DNA of 27,823 nucleotides, taken from NCBI GenBank assembly GCA_902812455.1, contig CADDZH010000070.1:1-27823 (forward strand), written 5' to 3'. Position numbers and translations under genes: made by a program. The number at the start of each line of letters is the position of its first letter. The first letter of the stretch is position 1. The notes under the pieces are model-generated. The model ran no database searches. It was not told where the DNA came from and saw only the letters and a list, made by a program, of their open reading frames with translations. Below are positions 14,570-21,496 of the stretch, one piece after another. The stretch comes from Chloroflexota bacterium (GTDB lineage: Bacteria; Chloroflexota; Ktedonobacteria; Ktedonobacterales; Ktedonobacteraceae).

Positions 14570-15755
14570 CAAGGAGGATGATGCCGCCTCTCTTTCTCTT
14601 CTGGGTCGTATCCTGCCTGATGATTTCAGCGAGGAAGACAAGGCTTTTGCTCAGGAGTTAGATACACTCTTTGCTTTAGAGGAAGAGGAGCTGCCGCCAT
14701 ACTTTGCGCAGACGCTGCTAGAACCTGATGATCCTCGATTTCAGGTCGCCGAGCATGGTTTCGAGCATAAGATTAGAGCGCGCGTCTTTCGCCGCCTCCA
14801 GTTGCGCCGCCGCCTTTTCCCGCACGAACGACCCGGCTTGCGTATACTAGCAAGTGAAATACCTGTACGCCGTTCTCTTGCTGTCTCTTTTGCCCTCGTC
14901 ATGATTATATGCCTGACAGTCCTCTTCACGGCTCCTTCCTTTGCCTCGGGACTGGAGTTATTACTCAAAGGCGCCAGGACGGGCGTGCTGAAGGTACATA
15001 GTTATCCAAAGAATGTTACTAATGTCGTGGCCAATATTGAAAAGAGCAACGCTACTTCTCAAACAACCATGAGTTTGTCTGCAGCCGAACAGCAATTACA
15101 CTCCTGGCATATATACTGGCCCCAGGCCTTACCACAAGGCTATACTCTGACGGGCGTCTACCTGTATCGCGAGCGGCACCAGAACTGGACCGATGGACCT
15201 TTTATTGAGCTAGATTATGCGCTTACCGGCATGACACCGCAAGGAACCGGCCAGCTCGCCATTCGCGAATTTAAACTCAAGCCGGATGTGAAGGTGCTCC
15301 AGGTAGTCAATGATGGATCAGCCCAGGCTATTAATGTCGATCAGAATGGGCTTGCCCAGGAAATCTATGTTAATGGCCAATGGGTAGTAAGCACTATCCA
15401 TAACGAGCCATTTCCCGTGTGGAAAACCGGCCAGCGCAGCGAATTGATTTACCAGCAGAACGGAATCGTTTTCTGGATTGTCGGCGACCTGAGAGACGGG
15501 ATCAATCAGGCTGTGCTGCAGAATATTGCAGCCTCGTTACAACCTCTACCGGTAGGCCGTACAATGCATATGGGCCTTGAGGACGATATGGACCTCGTTA
15601 CGCTGAGGTATGGGGAAGTCAATGGGCCGTTTTCGGGTGATGTGATCGCCGTGTATCCCTTTGGCAGTATAACCCCCTATTTGACCTTGATCGGTGTGGA
15701 GCAGACTCCTGCAGGGAAGCCGGTACCAGCGTCTCAAACACCGCACCCGCATTGA
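14535..15755 (+). CDS. single-pass membrane protein, probable anti-sigma or sigma-linked sensor
   Basis: A 406-residue protein starting at ATG 14535 (AAGGAG 7 nt upstream; a second ATG follows two codons later), translated out of frame from within the sigma gene. The N-terminal ~110 residues are cytoplasmic and very acidic, then basic (RRLQLRRRLFPHERP). One membrane helix lies at about 115-133. The remaining ~270 residues are extracytoplasmic and beta-rich, with YWPQALPQGYTLTGVYLY and ENG/QNGIVFWIVGDL motifs resembling DUF4367-type sensor domains behind anti-sigma factors. No zinc-binding HxxxCxxC anti-sigma motif is visible, so the cytoplasmic part is not a standard ZAS domain. Role inferred from gene order and topology. 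Confidence 0.8.
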   Translation: MNMSEFERQENSKEDDAASLSLLGRILPDDFSEEDKAFAQELDTLFALEEEELPPYFAQTLLEPDDPRFQVAEHGFEHKIRARVFRRLQLRRRLFPHERPGLRILASEIPVRRSLAVSFALVMIICLTVLFTAPSFASGLELLLKGARTGVLKVHSYPKNVTNVVANIEKSNATSQTTMSLSAAEQQLHSWHIYWPQALPQGYTLTGVYLYRERHQNWTDGPFIELDYALTGMTPQGTGQLAIREFKLKPDVKVLQVVNDGSAQAINVDQNGLAQEIYVNGQWVVSTIHNEPFPVWKTGQRSELIYQQNGIVFWIVGDLRDGINQAVLQNIAASLQPLPVGRTMHMGLEDDMDLVTLRYGEVNGPFSGDVIAVYPFGSITPYLTLIGVEQTPAGKPVPASQTPHPH

Positions 15756-15766
15756 TGAGTAGATAG

Positions 15767-16888
15767 ATGACCACAACGATTCCTTCCAATGCCTCCTTTG
15801 TTTCAACGCTGCCAGGCCGCTATTACTACGAGCCAGAGATTTACGAACTGGAACAAGAGCGTATTTTTTCTTCGCTGTGGGTCTGTGTTGGGCGAGCCGA
15901 GGCGATAGCAGAACCGGGCGCCTACCAGGTGGTGACCGTTGGACGAGAAAGCGTGCTTATCGTTCACGATAAGCATGACGTTCTGCATGCCTTTCTCAAT
16001 GTATGCAGGCACAGGGGAGCGCGCCTCTGCCCAGAACCAGCGGGGCAGCTCAAAGGTTCGATTCAATGCCGCTATCATGCGTGGACGTATGGGCTGGATG
16101 GCCGGCTCATCGGGGCGCCTAATGTGCTGAACGATGAGCAGTTCGACCCTCTGGCCTTTGGCCTGTTTCCGGTGGCTCTGGGAGTCTGGGAAGGCCTGAT
16201 CTGGCTGAATCTATCAGACAATCCGAAGCCGCTTGCCGATCAAGTCTGCTGGCCGATTGTGGAACGCTTTGGCAGCTACGCTCCCTTTACGCGCTATGGT
16301 GTAGGCGAACTGAAAGCGGGTGCCTCAATCTCCTATGATGTGCGTGCCAACTGGAAGCTGATTATTGAAAATTTTATGGAGTGCTACCACTGCGGCCCCC
16401 TGCATCCTGAGCTCTGCCAGCTCCTGCCAGGCTTCAAATCTGGCAAAACCTACGCTGATGGAGAAGCGGCTACGCTAGCCGATTTTGCTGAAGCCTTCAC
16501 CATCACGGGTAAAGCCTCGCGCCCGCCACTTAAGGGCTTGCTGCCCGAAGACCTGCGCCGATACTACGGCATCGTGCTCTATCCCAATGTCTTGCTCAAC
16601 CTGCTGCACGACCACGTTGTGATCCACACACTGTATCCCCTGGGGCCTGATCGCAGCCGCATCACCTGTGACTGGCTCTTCGACCCTGAGGTCATGACCA
16701 GGCCGGATTTCGATCCCATGGATGCCGTTGCCTTGTTCGATATCGTCAACAAGCAGGACTGGGAAGTCTGTGAACTGGTCCAGCCTGGCATGACCTCCAG
16801 AGCCTACCGCAACGGTGGCATCTATGTCCCGGCTGAGCGCCATATCCGCGCGTTCGCCGATTTTGTGCTAGAGCGGCTGGGAGAGTGA
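15767..16888 (+). CDS. Rieske non-haem iron oxygenase, alpha subunit
   Basis: A 373-residue ring-hydroxylating/demethylating oxygenase. The Rieske [2Fe-2S] cluster ligands are Cys80, His82, Cys101 and His104 (CRHRG ... CRYHAWTYG). The mononuclear iron site is His208, His213 and Asp331, within ENFMECYHCGPLHPEL and NKQDWEVCE. The ECYHCxxxHPEL form and the C-terminal NGGIYVPAERHIRAF block resemble the choline/carnitine/glycine-betaine and stachydrine demethylase branch more than aromatic dioxygenases. A quaternary-amine substrate is therefore possible but unproven. No beta subunit, ferredoxin or reductase gene is next to it. The ATG lies 11 nt after the sensor gene stop without a good Shine-Dalgarno, so it may be translated from the same transcript as the sigma/sensor pair. 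Confidence 0.92.
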   Translation: MTTTIPSNASFVSTLPGRYYYEPEIYELEQERIFSSLWVCVGRAEAIAEPGAYQVVTVGRESVLIVHDKHDVLHAFLNVCRHRGARLCPEPAGQLKGSIQCRYHAWTYGLDGRLIGAPNVLNDEQFDPLAFGLFPVALGVWEGLIWLNLSDNPKPLADQVCWPIVERFGSYAPFTRYGVGELKAGASISYDVRANWKLIIENFMECYHCGPLHPELCQLLPGFKSGKTYADGEAATLADFAEAFTITGKASRPPLKGLLPEDLRRYYGIVLYPNVLLNLLHDHVVIHTLYPLGPDRSRITCDWLFDPEVMTRPDFDPMDAVALFDIVNKQDWEVCELVQPGMTSRAYRNGGIYVPAERHIRAFADFVLERLGE

Positions 16889-16954
16889 ATCATTTCAATG
16901 CCTGGCTGGCCGATGCTATTCTCCCGCGCTTTATCTCGCTGACTTGATCACCCA

Positions 16955-17110
16955 GGCGATTAATGAATTTTAACGACCAGAACCGGTAATGGTTTGTCAT
17001 GCTGAGCGAAGCGAAGCATCTCAGCCGATCGACAGAGATCCTTCGCTTCACTCAGGATGACATGATGCGACTATTTACACTGTCAAGGTCTTTCGTTCAT
17101 TTTTGAACCT
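16955..17110. repeat. miniature element, copy D, with foreign interior
   Basis: The left end (GATTAATGAATTTTAACGAC then CAGAACCGGTAATGG) is the reverse complement of the right ends of copies B and C. The right end (AAGGTCTTTCGTTCATTTTT) is a weaker partner. The overall length (~155 bp) matches copy B. The interior is not the GTAGGGGCAAGG core but a different palindrome (16995-17063), which suggests one repeat inserted in or replacing another. Confidence 0.55.
16995..17063. repeat. palindromic GTCATGCTGAGCGAAGCGAAG repeat
   Basis: The left arm TGTCATGCTGAGCGAAGCGA plus AGCATCTC (16995-17022) pairs with the right arm GAGATCCTTCGCTTCACTCA plus GGATGACAT (17035-17063), giving a stem of about 28 bp with few mismatches and a 12-nt loop. 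This 'tgagcgaagcgaag' palindrome is a widely dispersed intergenic repeat in several bacterial phyla (recalled). It could fold as a strong transcript hairpin after the Rieske gene. Confidence 0.8.
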
Positions 17111-17138
17111 CGCCTAAGCAATCATAATCGAGATCTTA

Positions 17139-17164
17139 TAGCTCTTCAGTATAAGCAAGAGCTA
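17139..17164. other. short perfect hairpin
   Basis: TAGCTCTT (17139-17146) and AAGAGCTA (17157-17164) form an 8-bp stem with a 10-nt loop. No T-tract follows, so it is not called a terminator. Confidence 0.4.
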
Positions 17165-17166
17165 TT

Positions 17167-17212
17167 CGGCTCTCCATCCTTCCGGGTGAGCGTAGATTCC
17201 CGATTTATCGTG
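17167..17212. repeat. half copy of the GGCTCTCCATCCTT element
   Basis: GGCTCTCCATCCTTCCGGGT followed by GAGCGTAGATTCCCGATTTATCG matches, in reverse complement, 21424-21470. Only this arm is present here; the full element is at 21371-21467. Confidence 0.65.
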
Positions 17213-17240
17213 GAACCCGCTTGATCGCGGCCAGCGCCGG

Positions 17241-17416
17241 TGATGATGTTTACCCACCAAAACCGGTCATGGGGAAACGATCCCGTCGCCTGTAGGGGCA
17301 AGGAGCAGACGGGAGGTGGTGTGGGGGCCTTGTGCCTGCCCTCGCGCCCCCTGCTTCCCCTCGTACTACTTCTTCAACATCATCACCGGTTTTGGTCGTT
17401 AACATTCATTATCGGC
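17241..17416. repeat. miniature element, copy C
   Basis: Terminal inverted repeats: CCACCAAAACCGGTCATGG near 17254 on the left, and CATCACCGGTTTTGGTCGTT followed by AACATTCATTATCGG ending at 17416 on the right. The interior carries the CGTCGCCTGTAGGGGCAAGG...GGGGGCCTTGTGCCTGCCCTC core also seen in copies A and B. Together with copy D and the half element it fills the 16889-17536 gene-free region. Confidence 0.75.
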
Positions 17417-17483
17417 ACATTCTCATCGATCACCCTAAAAGATGGAGACCCGCTATTTCCTCTGGCTTGTGGAGGCAGCGGAG

Positions 17484-17497
17484 CTATGATATCATAG
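17484..17497. promoter_or_regulatory. 14-bp perfect palindrome upstream of the Uma2 gene
   Basis: CTATGATATCATAG is perfectly self-complementary and contains a TATGAT -10-like hexamer. It is 40-100 bp before either start candidate of the Uma2 gene, so it could be an operator overlapping its promoter. Confidence 0.4.
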
Positions 17498-17584
17498 AGA
17501 CGTGATTTTTGAAAAACAGGTGAGGGGCGTACAGCAATGGGGGTAAGCAGCCGGGAAGCACCGAGGCAAGGAGGAACAACAGCG

Positions 17585-18112
17585 ATGGCACAGCCGATGC
17601 GAGACGAGCTGGTGTACTACTACGATGTCCACCCCACCAAGGAGGACTTGATGGGGGAAGCGCCACCACATGCGCAATTGGTGCACTATTTGATGGAGGT
17701 GCTCACCTGGTTGCTGCGCGAGCAGGTCTGCGCCATCTACGAGAACTGCAACTTCTACCAGACACCGGATATCTATGAGTATCCATTGGCTCCCGATATC
17801 GCGATCATTAAAGGCCCAAGTAAACCAGCAGTGCGCAGTTACCGGGTGGGTGTCAATGGGCCAGCCCCACAGGTAGTCTTTGAGATTGCCTCCGATGAGA
17901 CGTGGGAACGGGACCTGGAGGAAAAACCGGGCAAGTATGCCATAATGGGCGTGGAGGAGTACTACGCCTATGATCCTTCTCAGCCCATGTTGTCTCCCAG
18001 TCGGAAGAGAGGGCGGCGCTTGTTTGGCTGGCAGCGCGATGCGGAGACTGGCTTCCTGCGCGAGGGAGATCTAGGGCCGCTGGGGATGTGGAGTCCGCAG
18101 TTGGAGAGCTAG
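17585..18112 (+). CDS. Uma2 family (DUF820) putative endonuclease, cut short by an in-frame stop
   Basis: A PD-(D/E)XK-like protein of the Uma2/DUF820 family. Core motifs are NFYQTPDIYEYPLAPDIAII, with the catalytic Asp in APDIAI, and PQVVFEIASDETWERDLEEK, with the catalytic Glu in VFEIAS and the trailing Lys. GVEEYYAYDP follows. The start at ATG 17585 has AAGGAGG 10 nt upstream; an in-frame ATG at 17537 with GAGGGG is the alternative. The frame is closed by TAG 18110-18112, yet the next codon continues in the same frame with typical family C-terminal sequence (LVPDGSLLRLYDRFG). The catalytic core is therefore complete but the tail is severed. Uma2 proteins are abundant and often decayed in Chloroflexota and Cyanobacteria; their biological role is poorly known. 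Confidence 0.85.
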   Translation: MAQPMRDELVYYYDVHPTKEDLMGEAPPHAQLVHYLMEVLTWLLREQVCAIYENCNFYQTPDIYEYPLAPDIAIIKGPSKPAVRSYRVGVNGPAPQVVFEIASDETWERDLEEKPGKYAIMGVEEYYAYDPSQPMLSPSRKRGRRLFGWQRDAETGFLREGDLGPLGMWSPQLES

Positions 18113-18361
18113 CTGGTGCCCGATGGCAGCCTGCTGCGTCTCTATGATCGCTTTGGGCGTATGCGCCTTACCGAGGCCGAGGAAGTGGCTCGCATAGCTG
18201 AGGACCAAACAAAGCTGGCTGAGCAGGAGGCGCAACGAGCAGAACAGGAGGCTCGGCGCGCTGAAGACGAAGCAAAGAGAGCAGAGCAAGCCCTTCAACG
18301 AGCAAGAATGTTTGAGGAAAAACTTCGCTCGATGGGCATAGACCCCGATCAGTTACTGTAA
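18113..18361 (+). pseudogene. severed C-terminal coiled-coil tail of the Uma2 protein
   Basis: In the same frame as the preceding gene, directly after its TAG, are 82 sense codons. They begin LVPDGSLLRLYDRFGRMRLT and continue into an Ala/Glu/Arg heptad-rich helix (AEQEAQRAEQEARRAEDEAK) and the ending EEKLRSMGIDPDQLL. This is the normal end of Uma2 proteins in this lineage (recalled). A GTG at 18116 exists but without a ribosome binding site, so independent translation is unlikely. The lack of further damage argues for a recent nonsense change, a sequencing error, or readthrough. Confidence 0.75.
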
Positions 18362-18518
18362 GATGAACACACATCTCGATATCATGCTTGCCTGACGCCT
18401 AGAAGCGATGTAACTACATACCGGTGAATAGCGTGATCTTGATATATCCTGGCATCCCTTGTGGATACCAGGCATCTTTCATGTTACCTACAACCATACC
18501 TATGGAGAATATAGTAAA

Positions 18519-20111
18519 ATGAGCATAAGCGAACGCACACCGCAGGAGGCTCCCGAACTTAAAAGCACGCAAGACAAGATCGCAGAACTGCGCCGTTTGA
18601 AAGCAGAAGCCATGCTCGGCGGCGGCCAGAAGCGCATCGAGGCCCAGCATCAAAAGGGCAAGTTGACCGCACGCGAACGGCTAGACCTGCTGCTCGACCC
18701 AGGCACATTCAATGAACTCGATATGTTCGTTACGCATCGCTCAACAGATTTTGGCCTGGATGAGCAGAGAATTCCCGGCGATGGAGTGGTAGCAGGCTAC
18801 GGGCAGATCGATGGGCGCCTGGTCTACGTGTTCTCCCAGGATTTCACCGTCTTTGGCGGTTCGCTCTCGGAGGCCCACGCCGAAAAAATCTGCAAAGTTA
18901 TGGATCTCGCTATGAAGAATGGCGCTCCCGTGATCGGCCTCAACGACTCAGGTGGCGCTCGCATCCAGGAAGGGGTTGTCAGCCTGGGAGCCTATGCTGA
19001 TATTTTCTTGCGCAACACCCTGGCCTCTGGCGTCGTCCCGCAAATCTCTGCCATCATGGGGCCGTGCGCGGGCGGCGCGGTCTACTCTCCAGCGATTACC
19101 GACTTTATTTTTATGGTGGAGCAGACCAGCTATATGTTCGTCACCGGCCCCAATGTGCTCAAAACTGTCACGCACGAAGACGTGACCTTCGATGAGCTGG
19201 GCGGCGCAATGGTTCACAACAGCGTCAGCGGCGTGGCACACTTTTCCTGCCCGACCGAACCTGACTGCATTCGCATGATTCGTACATTGATGAGCTACAT
19301 CCCATCGAACAACCTCGATGATCCGCCGCGCATCACGCCCACAGACTCACCCACGCGCACGGAAGAGGCCCTCGATAGCATCATTCCTGACAATCCGAAC
19401 AAGCCCTATGATATGAAAGAGGTGATCCGCTACGTCGTCGATGATGGTGAGTTCTTCGAGGTGCAGGAGTACTTTGCCACGAATATTATTGTCGGCTTCG
19501 CCCGCCTCAATGGCCGCGCGGTTGGGATCGTTGCGCAGCAGCCGGGCGCCTTAGCCGGTGTGCTCGATATCAATTCTTCCGACAAAGGAGCCCGCTTCGT
19601 GCGCTTTTGTGACTGCTTCAACATCCCCATCATTACCTTTGTTGATGTCCCCGGTTTCTTGCCGGGCGTCAGCCAGGAGCACAACGGCATCATCCGTCAC
19701 GGCGCGAAGCTGCTCTTCGCCTACTGTGAGGCGACCGTGCCCAAAATCACAGTCATTACCCGCAAAGCCTATGGCGGCGCGTATGATGTCATGAGCAGCA
19801 AGCACGTGCGTGGCGATATCAATTATGCCTGGCCAACCGCCGAAATCGCCGTCATGGGCGCTGAAGGCGCAGTCAACATCCTCTTCAAAGACGAGATTGA
19901 GAGCGCTCCTGACCCCGAAGAGCGGCGCAAAGAGCTGATCGCCGAATATACCGAGAAATTTGCCAATCCCTATATTGCCGCCGCTCGTGGCTATATCGAC
20001 GAGGTGATCGAGCCTCGCTTCACCCGCCCAAAGCTCATTACCGCATTGGAAATGCTGAAAAATAAGCGCGATACCAGCCCGCCCAAGAAACACGGGAATA
20101 TCCCGCTGTGA
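18519..20111 (+). CDS. acyl-CoA carboxylase carboxyltransferase (propionyl/methylmalonyl-CoA carboxylase beta chain)
   Basis: A 530-residue carboxyltransferase transferring CO2 from carboxybiotin to an acyl-CoA, most likely propionyl-CoA to give methylmalonyl-CoA. Both crotonase-fold halves are visible. The N-terminal half has [32 protein letters not shown] and the oxyanion segment [16 protein letters not shown]. The C-terminal half has [20 protein letters not shown] and [14 protein letters not shown]. The ending [15 protein letters not shown] is typical of PccB/MmdA types. The start is taken at ATG 18519 (GGAGAA 12 nt upstream); an earlier in-frame start at 18459 does not match the family. 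The epimerase gene converges 7 nt downstream, supporting a methylmalonyl-CoA pathway role. The biotin carboxylase and biotin carrier subunits are not in the window. Confidence 0.93.
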   Translation: MSISERTPQEAPELKSTQDKIAELRRLKAEAMLGGGQKRIEAQHQKGKLTARERLDLLLDPGTFNELDMFVTHRSTDFGLDEQRIPGDGVVAGYGQIDGRLVYVFSQDFTVFGGSLSEAHAEKICKVMDLAMKNGAPVIGLNDSGGARIQEGVVSLGAYADIFLRNTLASGVVPQISAIMGPCAGGAVYSPAITDFIFMVEQTSYMFVTGPNVLKTVTHEDVTFDELGGAMVHNSVSGVAHFSCPTEPDCIRMIRTLMSYIPSNNLDDPPRITPTDSPTRTEEALDSIIPDNPNKPYDMKEVIRYVVDDGEFFEVQEYFATNIIVGFARLNGRAVGIVAQQPGALAGVLDINSSDKGARFVRFCDCFNIPIITFVDVPGFLPGVSQEHNGIIRHGAKLLFAYCEATVPKITVITRKAYGGAYDVMSSKHVRGDINYAWPTAEIAVMGAEGAVNILFKDEIESAPDPEERRKELIAEYTEKFANPYIAAARGYIDEVIEPRFTRPKLITALEMLKNKRDTSPPKKHGNIPL

Positions 20112-20118
20112 CCTAGAA

Positions 20119-20532
20119 CTACGGGATTTTCTCAATGAGTTCCAGCAGCACTCCGTTCACGGCTTTTGGATGGATGAAGATGGCGCGGCCCTCGGCGGCA
20201 ATGCGGGGCTGTTGATCCAGCACGGCAGCGCCTCTGGCCTGAAGCTCCGCCAGCGCGGCGTCGATGTCGTCCACTTCAAGGCAAATGTGGTGCAGGCCTT
20301 CACCGCGCTTCTCTAAAAATCTCGCCAGGCTGGAATCTGGTGTAGTCGGCTCGATTAGCTCGATCTCGCTGCCGCCCGGCCCACCCATGGGTAGGAAGGC
20401 AATGCGCACCTGCTCCGTAGGCACCTCTTTGATCTCGCTTGGTGTGATGCCCAGGATATCACGGTAAAAGGTCAGCGCCTGCTCGATATCGCGCACAATG
20501 ATGGCAACGTGGTCAATACGCCTGGGTGTCAT
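20119..20532 (-). CDS. mce: methylmalonyl-CoA epimerase (VOC fold)
   Basis: A 137-residue glyoxalase/VOC-fold enzyme that interconverts (S)- and (R)-methylmalonyl-CoA. Metal-ligand candidates are His8 (RRIDHVAIIV), an acidic residue in GSEIELIEP, His81/82 (GLHHICLEVDD) and the final Glu in GVLLELIEK. The two betaalphabetabetabeta modules are complete. A longer frame would start in the 57-bp repeat at 20568; ATG 20532, with AGGAG 13 nt upstream, fits the family start better. It converges with the carboxylase gene. Together they would take propionyl-CoA to (R)-methylmalonyl-CoA, but the mutase is not here. Confidence 0.9.
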   Translation of the reverse strand: MTPRRIDHVAIIVRDIEQALTFYRDILGITPSEIKEVPTEQVRIAFLPMGGPGGSEIELIEPTTPDSSLARFLEKRGEGLHHICLEVDDIDAALAELQARGAAVLDQQPRIAAEGRAIFIHPKAVNGVLLELIEKIP

Positions 20533-20555
20533 GACAAAACAAGCTCCTACTACTG

Positions 20556-20612
20556 TGTCAATGTTCATGTGACGAATGAAGCCCTGGCCCCCACAAGGGA
20601 GGCCACTACATG
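20556..20612. repeat. 57-bp leader repeat, copy 2
   Basis: Ungapped match to 5106-5162 (six differences by eye), in the same orientation relative to its gene. It ends 23 nt before the epimerase ATG, compared with 24 nt before fmt. On the minus strand it holds a GGCCTCCC-TTGT-GGGGGCC hairpin and ends in TTGACA. It is shorter than any known insertion sequence and has no coding capacity. Confidence 0.75.
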
Positions 20613-20659
20613 GTATCGATCACATGAAGCTTGACGGGCTAGTGCTCTGCTAATCGCGC

Positions 20660-21235
20660 CTAGTTGCCCCTGCTCCCACCAGCGCACTTCGCCAGGTGCA
20701 TATCCGTTTGACGCAATACATGAGGAATACTCGCAAAAAGTCCCACGCTGAGCTGTATAGAACTTGTCAGCGCGCGCATCGCCATCAATGCGCCTATGCG
20801 CGTCTCTTCATCGTAATGGAGCAGATCTGCCATCTGCTCAAACTCGGCCTGGGTAAGCACCTCGTAGGTTTGATCGGGCTTCACCAGGATACTCAGATCG
20901 AGATCAACAAAGGCCAGCCGATCGATTTCAATAGTGGGCGGTTGAATAACTGAAGCGTAGGTATGCTTCAGAACGCGGCCATTATAAAAGGCGCTGAGCA
21001 TGTACCAGCGCTGCGGCCAGAAGAATTGCAGGCAATTGTATTGAAGCGGGCGTATTCCTGTTGACCAGTGCATCAGCGTGCCCACAGGCAGCCAGAGGCG
21101 CACGCAGTCGCTAGATACGCCTGCCAGTAATTCATCGCTCAATTGTGTGTAATCATCAAGCCGGTACGCTCTCCACGAACCCCGCACCATCTGATCATAG
21201 CTACGGCTCTCCACACGAAAGTCTGGTTGCATCAT
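20660..21235 (-). CDS. DUF402 family protein
   Basis: A 191-residue protein starting at the first of two tandem ATGs (21235), with GGAAGGGAG 4 nt upstream; a longer reading frame to 21304 is unsupported. The C-terminal half carries the DUF402 pattern: FVDLDLSILVKPDQTYEVLT followed by AEFEQMADLLHYDEETR, a beta strand with an acidic metal-site region, then an amphipathic helix. The N-terminal half has WYMLSAFYNGRVLKHTYASV. DUF402 relatives include a nucleoside-diphosphate phosphatase and FomD-like hydrolases (known), but no specific substrate can be assigned. Likely a single gene; the epimerase lies downstream on the same strand across the leader repeat. Confidence 0.8.
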   Translation of the reverse strand: MMQPDFRVESRSYDQMVRGSWRAYRLDDYTQLSDELLAGVSSDCVRLWLPVGTLMHWSTGIRPLQYNCLQFFWPQRWYMLSAFYNGRVLKHTYASVIQPPTIEIDRLAFVDLDLSILVKPDQTYEVLTQAEFEQMADLLHYDEETRIGALMAMRALTSSIQLSVGLFASIPHVLRQTDMHLAKCAGGSRGN

Positions 21236-21370
21236 CGTTCTCCCTTCCGTCAGACCGGCCCCCATAGTACGCAAATTCCTCCCCGCCGTCAAGCATTGCC
21301 ACAAATAATCCCCCTTATTACTTATTCTACTTACTTAAAGTACGTAACGATATGAATATATCTCTCTTTT

Positions 21371-21467
21371 GGCTCTCCATCCTTTAGCGAAATTGTTGGA
21401 GGCCGATGAATCGGCAGTGGGCGCGATCAATCGGGAACCTACGGTTCACCCGGAAGGATAGAGAACC
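21371..21467. repeat. palindromic miniature element in the gap 21236-21496
   Basis: GGCTCTCCATCCTT (21371-21384) and AAGGATAGAGAACC (21454-21467) are inverted ends of a ~97-bp element. Its right half matches 17167-17212 in reverse complement. An inner GGCCGATGAATCGGC dyad lies at about 21411. It sits just before the large cyclase gene. TACAAT at 21489-21494 is a possible -10 for that gene, but no good -35 is present. Confidence 0.7.
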
Positions 21468-21496
21468 CTCTTTTGTAACCTTGTGTTGTACAATAC

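Noticed and set aside
16889..17536. CRISPR array or attachment site suspected from the dense repeats
   Set aside because: The repeats are inverted and of different families, with no regular spacers, no cas genes, no tRNA and no integrase nearby.
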